The notes beneath the pieces are model-generated. The model ran no database searches and was not told the DNA's origin. It saw only the letters and a list, made by a program, of their open reading frames with translations. The position numbers were made by a program, and so were the translations under genes. Positions 1-7,864 of a stretch of 64,000 nt of DNA are shown here, piece after piece (the stretch's first letter is position 1; every line of letters starts with the position of its first letter). Origin of the DNA: Thermanaerothrix daxensis (GTDB lineage Bacteria; Chloroflexota; Anaerolineae; Anaerolineales; Anaerolineaceae); NCBI RefSeq assembly GCF_001306145.1, contig NZ_LGKO01000002.1, forward strand, positions 558,001-622,000, read 5' to 3'.

Positions 1-2
1 AG

Positions 3-809
3 GCTTTACGTCGGGGATTACGAGAGTGGTTGGCTCAAGATGACCTGGAAGAGACCCTCCGTGCCCAGGGGCAGTATTTGTTAAGTCTGTTAGAGGGGCT
101 GTGGGTGACTGAGAAAGGGGATGAAAAGGCTGCACTATCTGAACGCCTGATGCAATGGGTCAATTGGTTCGGGCGCTCCCTGGAAAGGGCCCTGAGCCTG
201 TTAAATCGGCACGCTCCTCAGGAGGAGTTGGATTCAGCCTTGGAGACCAGTTTGGTGGGTTGGTTGTGGCGATTTCAACGGGCGGCTGGGGAGCACATGC
301 CGGCTGAACTGCGCGACGTAATAAACCGGCTTATGACCCAGATCCGATATGAGCACATGCTTAGTGGACCTTCTCCAGAAGGAGCAGGATGGGGGGAATG
401 GTTATCCTTTTCGTTCCCGGTCACCTTTGCGTCGGGGGAAGGTGGGCAGCCTGAATGGCAGATGGCTCACTTGCGGGTAGCCACGCGTCATACTTCACAG
501 GAGCGGCGGGTGGACCCCGCCTATACTCGTCTGGTGCTGGATGTTGTTTTGACGCCAGGTTACATAGTTCGAGTGGATGTTTCGATTGTACGACAGGTGG
601 TAGGAACGCGCGTTGAGGTTTCTACACCAGATCTGGCTCGGGCGGCTGAGACCGAGTTACCGGGCTTGCGCAGGCAACTGGAAGCGTTGGGCTATGTCCT
701 GCAACGGGCGGAGGTGCGTGTCATCCCCCCGGCTAATTCGGAGGCGCAGGAGCGTTCAATGGTGGCCTGGCACCTGAAAACCGAGGTACCGTTTAACGTG
801 GAGGTGTAG
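3..809 (+). CDS. FliK-like flagellar hook-length control protein, C-terminal part (5' end outside window)
   Basis: The reading frame is open to the left edge, so only the last 268 or so residues are present; the TTG at 30 is unlikely to be the true start. The last 110 residues follow the Flg_hook pattern: a strand segment with LVLDVVLTPGYIVRVDVS, then an LRRQLEALGY helix. FliK-family proteins measure hook length and switch export specificity through FlhB. The next gene is a free FlhB C-terminal domain, the same pairing as ylqG-ylqH in Bacillus, which supports the call. The rest is poorly conserved, so identity rests on this domain and context. Confidence 0.6.
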   Translation, partial: ALRRGLREWLAQDDLEETLRAQGQYLLSLLEGLWVTEKGDEKAALSERLMQWVNWFGRSLERALSLLNRHAPQEELDSALETSLVGWLWRFQRAAGEHMPAELRDVINRLMTQIRYEHMLSGPSPEGAGWGEWLSFSFPVTFASGEGGQPEWQMAHLRVATRHTSQERRVDPAYTRLVLDVVLTPGYIVRVDVSIVRQVVGTRVEVSTPDLARAAETELPGLRRQLEALGYVLQRAEVRVIPPANSEAQERSMVAWHLKTEVPFNVEV

Positions 810-813
810 AGCG

Positions 814-1140
814 ATGACGCCCTATCGTATTTGGGCAGCAGAGAGGGAGCGGGGAAGAACAGAACGACCCGTAGCAGCGGCGCTGGGATATGACCCGGAG
901 CAGGATGTTGCTCCGCGGGTGCTGGCAATTGGAGAGGGCAAGGTGGCAGAACAAATTCTTGCCCTGGCGCAAGAGTACGAAATTCCAGTGGTGGAAGACA
1001 AAGCCTTGGCAGCGGCTCTAGCCACTTTGGATATTGGAGCCATGATCCCAGTTGAGCTCTACGCCGTGGTGGCAGAGATACTGGTTTACGTATATCGTCT
1101 GCGGGGGCATCTGCCTGAGGCGCTCAAATCACGGGATTAG
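814..1140 (+). CDS. FlhB C-terminal-domain homologue (FlhX/YlqH family)
   Basis: This 108-residue soluble protein matches the cytoplasmic C-terminal domain of FlhB: VAAALGYDPEQDVAPRVLA, then the DKALAAALATLDIGAMIP helix and ELYAVVAEILVYVYRL. The full FlhB encoded at 11171-12241 ends in very similar residues. It lacks the membrane part and starts just after where the NPTH autocleavage site would be, so it resembles the post-cleavage fragment. In other bacteria such proteins can substitute for that fragment in export switching. A GGAGGTG ribosome site precedes the ATG, 4 bases after the fliK-like stop. It converges on csrA. Confidence 0.85.
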   Translation: MTPYRIWAAERERGRTERPVAAALGYDPEQDVAPRVLAIGEGKVAEQILALAQEYEIPVVEDKALAAALATLDIGAMIPVELYAVVAEILVYVYRLRGHLPEALKSRD

Positions 1141-1149
1141 CGTTCATCT

Positions 1150-1188
1150 GGCAGAGGTCGGTTAGCCAAATGATCTCAGACCTCTGCC
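1150..1188. terminator. Hairpin between convergent flhX-like and csrA genes
   Basis: A perfect 10-bp inverted repeat (GGCAGAGGTC and its complement) with a 19-base loop lies between the two convergent stop codons and includes the csrA stop. There is no T-run on either side, so it may terminate weakly or act as a bidirectional RNA-stabilising hairpin. Confidence 0.5.
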
Positions 1189-1478
1189 TCGGATGAAGTA
1201 GAGTGGGAAGATGGAGCAGATTTTTCCTCGGGTACATCCAGCTCCATGATCAATCGTCGCAAGGCTTCGATCGTCTCTGGGGAAGGGGATTTGCTTAGTT
1301 CGCTGGCCAGTTGCTCTTGCTCACGTATGGCATCCTGTAGTTCCTTACGCAAGATGGGCACTTCGCGGGGTGCCTCAATCCCCAGTTTGACTTTATCTCC
1401 CTCAATGCTCAAAATGGTGATCACAATGTTTTCTGCGATCACCACACTTTCGTCAACTTTACGGGTCAAAACAAGCAT
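1176..1478 (-). CDS. csrA: Carbon storage regulator CsrA with long C-terminal tail
   Basis: CsrA is a dimeric RNA-binding protein that blocks translation of target mRNAs, flagellin being a classic target in flagellar operons. The first 55 residues are typical: MLVLTRKVDES, then a VVIAENIVITIL strand, KVKLGIEAP and the REVPILRKEL binding segment. The protein is 100 residues rather than the usual 60-75; the additional C-terminal tail is acidic and Ser-rich. The start at 1478 is chosen because MLVLTRK is the family N-terminus and GAGAG lies upstream. It is the last gene of the flagellar run, 28 bases after flgL. Confidence 0.95.
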   Translation of the reverse strand: MLVLTRKVDESVVIAENIVITILSIEGDKVKLGIEAPREVPILRKELQDAIREQEQLASELSKSPSPETIEALRRLIMELDVPEEKSAPSSHSTSSEAEV

Positions 1479-1506
1479 TGGTTCTCTCAGAAGATAAGAA
1501 ATCGAC

Positions 1507-2391
1507 TCAGCGCAACAAGTCAAACAGGCTTGTCACCGAGATGGCACGTCGGGTTACCTCCAGGGTGGCCTGGTAGGTAGCTTCCTGATTGCGCAACAAA
1601 CTGATTGCTTCTGCTATATTAGCATCTTCTTTTTGAGAAAGCAATGCTTTAAGTTCGTTCTGGGCCCGGGTTAAAAAATTCATTTGTGCTCGTACCTCAC
1701 GTTGCCGTGCACCATTAACCGAACGGGCCGTTTTGATGTTGTCGAGTTGGGTTGAAAGGTTACCGATAGCATTCGTCAGTCGAATTCGATCAAAGGGCTC
1801 ACTCTGCAAGGCATTCCTGAGTTCAATCAGGGCTTCCATAAACGGTTTCAAAGCCCCCCCATCAATGTTCAGGGTCAGACTGGTATCGGGTGAAGTTTTG
1901 ACCTGGATTTTCTCCTCATCTCCATTGTAGACGATCGTATTGGCATCCACCAGAATGAAGGGCCGCGTAAGGATGCGATGGCCGCTGAACAGGTAGTTAT
2001 CTTTGTGGCTGGAGTTGCCCAGATCCACTGCCTCCTGTATCAAGGCATTGACTTCATCTGCGAAAGTGCGGCGCTCTTGATCCCCTTGGGTGTCTGAAAT
2101 GCCATTGTACCCCAGAGTAAGGGCTCGACTACCTAATGAAATCAATTGGGAGAGAGCCAACTCATTTGCGGAAAGCCAATCATCTGCCGCCTGAGTGATT
2201 TCCAGGTAGGTTTGGGTCATGCTTGTTTGAGAGCGGAGCAACATGGATTGCGTGGCTGCACTGGGATTGTCTGAAACAACCTGATATTGCTTACCAGAAG
2301 CGATTTGGGTTTGAAGGTCCGCCATTCGTTCGCGGTTGGCGTTTAGATGACGGATAGCATTTTGGGTCATCATCTGATTGGTAATGCGCAT
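1507..2391 (-). CDS. flgL: Flagellar hook-filament junction protein FlgL
   Basis: FlgL (HAP3) joins the hook-associated FlgK to the flagellin filament and is exported. The 294-residue protein has the flagellin-like N-terminal helices (MRITNQMM, then RERMADLQTQIASGKQ and the SDNPSAA motif) and a C-terminal helix pair (ANIAEAISLLRNQEATYQATLEVTRRA). Length is normal. It follows flgK by 18 bases in the group led by flgM. The likely partner flagellin gene is not in this window. Confidence 0.95.
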   Translation of the reverse strand: MRITNQMMTQNAIRHLNANRERMADLQTQIASGKQYQVVSDNPSAATQSMLLRSQTSMTQTYLEITQAADDWLSANELALSQLISLGSRALTLGYNGISDTQGDQERRTFADEVNALIQEAVDLGNSSHKDNYLFSGHRILTRPFILVDANTIVYNGDEEKIQVKTSPDTSLTLNIDGGALKPFMEALIELRNALQSEPFDRIRLTNAIGNLSTQLDNIKTARSVNGARQREVRAQMNFLTRAQNELKALLSQKEDANIAEAISLLRNQEATYQATLEVTRRAISVTSLFDLLR

Positions 2392-2409
2392 TGAGGTATT
2401 CCCTCCTCA

Positions 2410-3798
2410 TTAACGACCCGCATAACCCAGGCCGTTGATAATTCGGTCTAGCATTTCATCTGCCACGTTCATCAGCCGGGCTGCAGCCTGAAAGGCGCGC
2501 TGAAAGCGCACCAGATTGGCTGCTTCTTCGTCCAAAGAAACCCCTGAGACGGATTCGCGCTGAGTGTTCAGGGATTCGGCAACGGTAGCGTAATCTTTAG
2601 CACGTGTCTGAGCCGTTTGGATAGAGAGCCCCAAACTGGCAACTTGGGCGGTGTAGAACTGACCATAAGTGGCACTTCCATTGCTCATGCGCATAGCCGA
2701 GTAACCTGCCGCAATCTGCAGGGCGGCGGTATTATCACCGGGGGCGTCAGGCCGACCGGCAACGCCCAGGAACGCCGGATCGGTGATAGTGGGGTTAAGG
2801 GCAATGGTGTGTGCATCTTGCCCAACAAACAGAGGACGCCCAGTCTGACTGTCTAACCCGTAAGCATGGGTGTGAATGGCATTGACAAAATTGATGATGT
2901 CGCTTGCAAGGGTGTTCAATCCGTCAATAAGTGTCTGTATATCCCCATCCCGTACTGAAAGAATGCCTTGAATCTCACCATCTGCGGCGTTGTAGGGTTG
3001 GCCGTCTTCCCAGATAGGGGTTTTAGTACTTGGGTCTAATGTCAGACGGTAGGAGGTGGGCCCAAAGACCAACACATGCCCGCCCACCGAAACAGTCACT
3101 TCGCCGTTCTCTCGGCGGTAGGAAATTGCACCACTGAGTTCGGCCAGCCGGTCTAGAATGCGGTCGCGCTCATCCAGGAGATCGTTGGGCTGGTCGCCTA
3201 CTGAGTAAATACGGGTTATCTCCTGGTTCAATTTTGCAATACGCGAGGCCAGGGCGTTAATTTCATCGACTTTTTGTTGGAGCGCAGTTTCTTGGTCGGC
3301 GCGCACGGTTTCCAAGCGATTAATACGGCGATTGAAAGCCTCGGCCAGGTTGCGCGTACGTTCAAGCAAGTCGGCACGCAGAGCCATATTCGTAGGATCA
3401 CTGCTGAGCAGAAGCCATCCGTTCCAGAAGGCATCCAGTCGGTTCAAAAGACTGTTATCTGAGGTTTCTCCGAGGGCGATTTCGACCTGTTTCAGAAGGT
3501 CGCTCCGAGTCTCCCAGGTTTTGGCGCGCGCAATTTCGTTGCGATAGCGTTTATCGAAAAAATCCAGGCTATAGCGGCGAATCATTTCCACTTGTACGCC
3601 GCTTCCTACCTGACCGCTTCCTCCACCAAACTTGAAGAGGTTAGGGCTGGTGGGAGTGGCAGCGCTGAGTACGGCCTCTTGTCGGCGGTAACCGGGCGTG
3701 TTTGCGTTGGCCACGTTGTGTTCAATGACTTCAATCGCCCGTTGATGACTTAGCAAGGCGCTCAGTGCAATGCTCAGATTTGAAAACAACGTGGACAT
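2410..3798 (-). CDS. flgK: Flagellar hook-associated protein FlgK
   Basis: FlgK (HAP1) sits between hook and filament. The 462-residue protein has the rod/hook-type N-terminal signature (AIEVIEHNVANANTPGYRRQE at about residues 21-41) and the FlgK-specific C-terminal region (VSLDEEAANLVRFQRAFQAAARLMNVADEML). The middle contains the coiled FlgK helical segment with DLLDERDRILDRLAEL. Length is near the short end of the family. It lies 9 bases downstream of flgN, its export chaperone. Confidence 0.96.
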   Translation of the reverse strand: MSTLFSNLSIALSALLSHQRAIEVIEHNVANANTPGYRRQEAVLSAATPTSPNLFKFGGGSGQVGSGVQVEMIRRYSLDFFDKRYRNEIARAKTWETRSDLLKQVEIALGETSDNSLLNRLDAFWNGWLLLSSDPTNMALRADLLERTRNLAEAFNRRINRLETVRADQETALQQKVDEINALASRIAKLNQEITRIYSVGDQPNDLLDERDRILDRLAELSGAISYRRENGEVTVSVGGHVLVFGPTSYRLTLDPSTKTPIWEDGQPYNAADGEIQGILSVRDGDIQTLIDGLNTLASDIINFVNAIHTHAYGLDSQTGRPLFVGQDAHTIALNPTITDPAFLGVAGRPDAPGDNTAALQIAAGYSAMRMSNGSATYGQFYTAQVASLGLSIQTAQTRAKDYATVAESLNTQRESVSGVSLDEEAANLVRFQRAFQAAARLMNVADEMLDRIINGLGYAGR

Positions 3799-3807
3799 AC
3801 AGCACCT

Positions 3808-4329
3808 CTAAACGGCTCTCTCAACGTCGCCTTTCAAAGGCTCAGAAGCAGCCCGCTGACCCGTTGGGGAATACCCCTCGGGTTGGGTGTAAAGACTGAG
3901 GACGAATTCTTGGGTGGCGTTCACCCATTCGATTGCATTAGTGATCAGCAAAGCATTATGCTCGTTGGTTTGACGCACCTGAGTCGCAAGGGAGAGAATT
4001 CCCTCACTCAGGCGCTGAAGTCGTTCGGCACGGGGTGAGGGGACATGAGGGAGTATTTGATGCAAAGAGGGTGCGTCACCAATCCCCGTCTGGAGGTACT
4101 GGCTCAAACGTTCGGTGTGCATGCGGCGCTGATCCTCGAGCAGGACAATCTGATCGAGCAGGGCTTCTTTGCGTTCAACCAGCGGCATTAGAAGCACAGC
4201 GTCGTTGCGGTAAAGCGCATCTCGTTCGGCTTGGGTCAGGCCAAGCAATTCCTGGAGCAGGTTAAACTGACGTACCATAACTTGTTCGAGGGTCTCAAGT
4301 GCGGCTTGAAATTGAGGGTTGGTGTCCAT
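3808..4329 (-). CDS. flgN: FlgN family flagellar export chaperone
   Basis: FlgN is a small cytoplasmic helical chaperone that escorts FlgK and FlgL to the export gate. The 173-residue product is almost entirely predicted helix, with the family pattern LEQVMVRQFNLLQELLGLTQAERDALYRNDAVLLMPLVERKEALLDQI and later NALLITNAIEWV. Its position between flgM and flgK is the standard one and strengthens a call that sequence alone would leave moderate. Confidence 0.85.
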   Translation of the reverse strand: MDTNPQFQAALETLEQVMVRQFNLLQELLGLTQAERDALYRNDAVLLMPLVERKEALLDQIVLLEDQRRMHTERLSQYLQTGIGDAPSLHQILPHVPSPRAERLQRLSEGILSLATQVRQTNEHNALLITNAIEWVNATQEFVLSLYTQPEGYSPTGQRAASEPLKGDVERAV

Positions 4330-4364
4330 GGCTCACTCGCGGCATCAGGAAGGAAGTATGGAGG

Positions 4365-4655
4365 TTACTTGAGGCGTTTCAACAATTGATTGGCCAGGGC
4401 TTCGAGAGGGATTTTATAGGTGCCATCCTCGATTTGCTGACGCAGTTGCTCAATGCGTTCATTGCGAACCGCTGGTGCCTCGTTTAAGGCATTGCGCGCT
4501 TTCGCCAGCATGCGCGCCTGTTCTGAGAGCTCTGCACGGTCTCTAGTTGTGGATGGGGGGGTAGCTTCGTTCGAATGTGCGGTATGACCTGCAGCGGAGG
4601 TGTTTTGTGCCCTTGAGGATGCCAGCGAGTGGATGGAATTGTTTTCGATCTTCAT
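4365..4655 (-). CDS. flgM: Anti-sigma-28 factor FlgM
   Basis: FlgM binds FliA (sigma-28) and holds late flagellar genes off until the hook is complete and FlgM is exported. The 96-residue protein has a disordered Ser/Thr-rich N-terminal half and the C-terminal sigma-binding helices: DRAELSEQARMLAKARNAL, then RNERIEQLRQQIEDGTYKI with a final LANQLLKRL. An AGGAGTAGG site precedes the ATG. It is the first gene after the sigma-28 promoter at 4701-4727, giving the usual feedback loop in which FliA drives its own inhibitor. Confidence 0.93.
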   Translation of the reverse strand: MKIENNSIHSLASSRAQNTSAAGHTAHSNEATPPSTTRDRAELSEQARMLAKARNALNEAPAVRNERIEQLRQQIEDGTYKIPLEALANQLLKRLK

Positions 4656-4700
4656 GCGCCTACTCCTTAATTTGCTCGAGATGCTCTGACCTTACCTTTA

Positions 4701-4727
4701 GTATCGGTCGGGTGGAGCAAAACTTTA
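4701..4727 (-). promoter_or_regulatory. Sigma-28 (FliA) promoter for flgM-flgN-flgK-flgL-csrA
   Basis: Read on the minus strand, this is TAAAGTTT, an 11-base spacer, then ACCGATAC. The known FliA consensus is TAAAGTTT-N11-GCCGATAA, so the -35 and spacer are exact and the -10 differs at two positions. It sits about 45 bases upstream of the flgM ATG. The first TAA of the -35 is also the stop codon of flgG. Confidence 0.9.
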
Positions 4728-5462
4728 GGCCTTGCGCAGGTGAATTGCCTGACTGATCATTTGATCGGTTTGCTGGAAGGCGCGTACCGACATTTGGAAG
4801 TTGCGTTGCAGGGAGATGAGGTGTGCCATTTCTTCAGCCAGGTTGACGTTAGATTGTTCTAGGGCCCGGGACACAATTTGCCCAAAACGTGCATTCCCTG
4901 CCGTGCCGTTCTGGGCCGGCCCAGAAGTGGGTGTTTCCAGCCACACGTTGCTGCCGAATTCCTGCAGGGCACTCGGGTTGATAAACCGGCTCAGTCCAAT
5001 TCGACCGGCCACATTCCAGGCTTGACCCTGTTGAATGCGCACGGTGCCGTCACGGTCAATCTCGATGGCGGTGGCGTCAGTGGGGATTTGCCCTTCCCAG
5101 ATGAGAGGGTAACCGGCTGCTGTGACCAAACGTCCTTGAGCATCCAGGCTAAACTGTCCATCACGGGTGTAGCCGGTTCGTCCATCCGGTAAACGTACGG
5201 CGAAAAAGCCCTCGCCTTGAATGGCCAGATCGAGCACGCGCCCGGTTTGTTTGAGGGCTCCTTGGGCGTTTAGAATCTGGGTTGCGGCGATCCAGGCACC
5301 GCTCTTGGTAGCGTTCTCCAGCAATTCCTGGAAGTTGGTACGTGAGCGCTTAAACCCGATGGTATTAATATTGGCCAGATTGTGGCTGGTGAGATCCAAA
5401 TCGTCCAGGCGTGCCATCATGTCCTGACGAGAGATGTGGAGCACGTGATAGAGAGAGGCCAT
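4725..5462 (-). CDS. flgG: Flagellar distal rod protein FlgG
   Basis: FlgG polymerises into the distal rod of the basal body. The 245-residue protein has the rod signature DLDLTSHNLANINTIGFKRS (about residues 22-41), the central FlgG/F block LDLAIQGEGFFAVRLPDGRTGYTRDGQFSLDAQGRLV, and the C-terminal rod motif EQSNVNLAEEMAHLISLQRNFQMSVRAFQQTDQM. The N-terminal motif is closer to FlgG than to FlgF, hence the symbol. It follows the FlgF-type paralogue by 19 bases. Its stop codon is part of the sigma-28 promoter. Confidence 0.9.
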   Translation of the reverse strand: MASLYHVLHISRQDMMARLDDLDLTSHNLANINTIGFKRSRTNFQELLENATKSGAWIAATQILNAQGALKQTGRVLDLAIQGEGFFAVRLPDGRTGYTRDGQFSLDAQGRLVTAAGYPLIWEGQIPTDATAIEIDRDGTVRIQQGQAWNVAGRIGLSRFINPSALQEFGSNVWLETPTSGPAQNGTAGNARFGQIVSRALEQSNVNLAEEMAHLISLQRNFQMSVRAFQQTDQMISQAIHLRKA

Positions 5463-5481
5463 GGTTTTGTCCTCCGGTAAA

Positions 5482-6252
5482 TTAGATACGTCCCAAGGTG
5501 CGGATTACCTGGCCCAGCAGTTCATCTTGCAGTTGGGCCATTTGCTGGGCTGCCTCGTAAGAGCGTGCAATCATGACCATTTGGGCCATAAGTTGCGAGG
5601 GATTGACATTCGACATTTCCAGGGCGCCTTGATGGATAAGCCCACGCGAGGCCTGGGGATTATTCGAAGGGGGGACCAGCGCCCGGAAAGTGTTGTATGA
5701 ATCGCGTTCAAGCTGGTTTTGGGGATCATCGAAGAGGGCTAGGCCAATCTGGGCGATTACCTGCCCATTCGCGCGTAGGGTTCCGTCGGTACTAACCTCA
5801 GGAGTGACGTCTTCGGGCAGAACGATTGGCTGACCGTTCTGATCCAGCACCTTAAAGCCATTTACATTGACTAAGTTGCCTTGCGCGTCGAGCAAGAAGC
5901 GTCCATCACGGGTGTAGCGTTCGCCCTCAGGGGTCTGAAGGCGAAAGAATCCCTCACCCTGAATGGCGAAATCGAGTTTGTTTCCGGTGGTTTTGAGTGC
6001 CCCTGCTGCGAAATTGGTCACCTCAGGATTGAGTTCGACACCTAAGCCCAAATTGCCCACAGCACGGAGGGTGGATGACCGGGTGATGTTGCCAGGCGAG
6101 AAAACCACCGGGGTGTGGGTGAATTCATCCAGCGAATTCAGGATCTGCTTAAAGCCCGGGGTATCCAGATTAGCGAGGTTGTGGGCCAGGGTTTCCTGCC
6201 GGGCAGCACCCGCCACCATGGCCGAGATAGCAGCATAAAATCCTTTGATCAT
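5482..6252 (-). CDS. flgF: Flagellar proximal rod protein, FlgF type
   Basis: This 256-residue rod protein is a paralogue of the FlgG encoded immediately downstream. It has the N-terminal rod motif with NLANLDTPGFKQ, the block LDFAIQGEGFFRLQTPEGERYTRDGRFLLDAQGNLV, and the C-terminal LEMSNVNPSQLMAQMVMIARSYEAAQQM. The N-terminus (AAISAMVAGAARQETLAHNLAN) fits FlgF/FlhO better than FlgG. The start overlaps the end of the preceding small gene by 4 bases, indicating coupled translation. FlgF versus FlgG naming in two-gene systems is by resemblance only. Confidence 0.85.
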   Translation of the reverse strand: MIKGFYAAISAMVAGAARQETLAHNLANLDTPGFKQILNSLDEFTHTPVVFSPGNITRSSTLRAVGNLGLGVELNPEVTNFAAGALKTTGNKLDFAIQGEGFFRLQTPEGERYTRDGRFLLDAQGNLVNVNGFKVLDQNGQPIVLPEDVTPEVSTDGTLRANGQVIAQIGLALFDDPQNQLERDSYNTFRALVPPSNNPQASRGLIHQGALEMSNVNPSQLMAQMVMIARSYEAAQQMAQLQDELLGQVIRTLGRI

Positions 6253-6656
6253 TGGGCTCCCTCCGCAGGATAAGATGGGCGGCGCTGTGCAATTTGGATC
6301 AGGGTGCGCACTTCCTCAAGGGTCATCCCCAGGTGTCGGGCGATCTCAGTTTCGCTTGTGTTGGCTGCTGCCATGGCTAGTACCATCTGATATCGTTCCT
6401 GAGGGCCTCCTCCGGCATTTAGAGCAGGAGCGGTGCGCGTGGCAACAGACAAAAGTGTTTGAAAATCCTGCCCAGCCAGGGCTCCGGTGGGTTGGGCAGA
6501 GCCGGGTTCACGGCTCTGGATGACCAGATTGCGCAGCTCGTTGACCACCGGAGAGAGACGTTCGGCCCGCTCTGCATGCCCTTGAGCCAGTGCAGTTTCT
6601 CGCGCCAGTTGAAGCAGGTGGTAGGTATCCAGAAGGAGGTTTTCGCTGATTTTCAT
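6249..6656 (-). CDS. Small flagellar-operon protein with C-terminal HTH-like segment
   Basis: I do not recognise a named family with certainty. The 135-residue product is helical, with a Gly/Ala/Pro-rich middle. A C-terminal segment (NTSETEIARHLGMTLEEVRTLIQIAQR) looks like a helix-turn-helix of the kind found at the end of SwrB/YlxL-type flagellar proteins. No signal peptide or membrane segment is visible. It sits between fliA and flgF and overlaps flgF by 4 bases, so a role in regulating or assisting flagellar assembly is likely but not shown. Confidence 0.7.
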   Translation of the reverse strand: MKISENLLLDTYHLLQLARETALAQGHAERAERLSPVVNELRNLVIQSREPGSAQPTGALAGQDFQTLLSVATRTAPALNAGGGPQERYQMVLAMAAANTSETEIARHLGMTLEEVRTLIQIAQRRPSYPAEGAQ

Positions 6657-6669
6657 ACCTTCTCCTCCT

Positions 6670-7500
6670 TTAGATCTGAAGAGTTCTGTTGGCTAGGGTC
6701 TGGGTGGAATCGAGTCCCTGTGCGGTTATTGGGGAGACCAGATGCCCAGCCGCTGAAAGCGCAGCACGCAGGCTAAATATCGCTCTGGCGTGAATTTGGC
6801 ATACTCGTGACTCTGAAATGCCAAGTACAGCCCCAATCTCTTTGAGCGTCAGACCCTCGTAATAATACAGAGCCAGAATTTGCTGTTCCCGAGGTGGGAG
6901 ATGCTGCAATGCTTCAATCAAGCAGGCGTGCAGTTCCTCTTCATCCACCTTTTCAGTGGGTGAGAGCTGATTCTCATCGCTCAGAATCTCATGGAGCGAT
7001 TGCACCTCACTTTCGCTTTCGTTTTCGAGGGGGCTATCTAGGGAAAGGATCAGGCGGCTCGAGTCCACCAGTGCTTGCTGAACCTGAGACACACTCAAGT
7101 TGAGGTAGTCAGCCAGTTCCTCCTCGCTGGGCATGCGCTGGAGTTTGCCCCACAGGTCGGAGATGGCTTTTTGAACCAATCGTGCACGTTGCCGCCCTAC
7201 CCGGCTCAGCCAATCCTGGCTGCGCAGGTAGTCCAAAATCTTGCCCCGAATGCGCAGCACAGCGTAAGTGCTGAACTGCGCTCCGTGTTGTGGAGAATAA
7301 CGATCTATTGCATCAATTAACCCCAACAGTCCCTGGCTAACAAGGTCCTCGTAATCGGCGCCGATATCGGCAAATATCCCCATGCGTCCCAGGGTGTAAT
7401 GTACCAGCGAAACATGGCGCAAAATCAACGTCTCACGCAGGGCCGGATCGCGAGTCCTCAAATATTCTTCCAAGAGATGCCGATTCTCTGAAGCATCCAT
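6670..7500 (-). CDS. fliA: RNA polymerase sigma-28 factor FliA
   Basis: FliA directs transcription of late flagellar genes. The 276-residue protein has sigma region 2 (DYEDLVSQGLLGLIDAIDRYSPQHGAQFSTYAVLRIRGKILDYLRSQDW), region 3 (LQRMPSEEELADYLNLSVSQVQQAL) and region 4 (LPPREQQILALYYYEGLTLKEIGAVLGISESRVCQIHARA). This layout is the FliA/WhiG group. A few dozen C-terminal residues extend beyond region 4. A matching promoter at 4701-4727 and the presence of flgM make the regulatory circuit complete within this window. Confidence 0.95.
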   Translation of the reverse strand: MDASENRHLLEEYLRTRDPALRETLILRHVSLVHYTLGRMGIFADIGADYEDLVSQGLLGLIDAIDRYSPQHGAQFSTYAVLRIRGKILDYLRSQDWLSRVGRQRARLVQKAISDLWGKLQRMPSEEELADYLNLSVSQVQQALVDSSRLILSLDSPLENESESEVQSLHEILSDENQLSPTEKVDEEELHACLIEALQHLPPREQQILALYYYEGLTLKEIGAVLGISESRVCQIHARAIFSLRAALSAAGHLVSPITAQGLDSTQTLANRTLQI

Positions 7501-7510
7501 AACTTATAAC

Positions 7511-7864
7511 TCAGGCGTTGATCTCTCGAGTGCTCTGGGGTGGTTCAGACGGAGTGACCTGGCACTTCTGGAGGGCAATCTGGGCTTCCAGCAGTGCACG
7601 AACAAGATTATCAGAAAGGTACCATACCAGGAAGCCCAGAATTAACATGACCCCAGCAGTGCGAGCAAGGGCAAGTAACCAGGGCGCGTGATTAAGCAGA
7701 GAGACGACCAAGACAAGAACCCCGCTCAGACTAATCCACAGCCATCCAAGGCTTAATGTCAGTTCCACCAGAGGCGGTGTGGCCGTGAGGCGAGGTGGTT
7801 GGGCAGTTGTTGTAGAGGGGGGTCGAGGGGTTGATGGTTCGGTTGGGGTTTTCTTGGGGCTCAT
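7511..7864 (-). CDS. Small membrane protein of the flagellar operon, unknown function
   Basis: This 117-residue protein starts with a Pro/Thr-rich segment of about 30 residues, followed by two membrane-spanning helices (about residues 34-57 and 66-82) and a short charged tail. I do not recognise the family. It lies between flhF and fliA and overlaps flhF by 4 bases, where other bacteria often carry flhG; no ParA-type FlhG motifs are present. Most likely an accessory inner-membrane component. Confidence 0.65.
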   Translation of the reverse strand: MSPKKTPTEPSTPRPPSTTTAQPPRLTATPPLVELTLSLGWLWISLSGVLVLVVSLLNHAPWLLALARTAGVMLILGFLVWYLSDNLVRALLEAQIALQKCQVTPSEPPQSTREINA

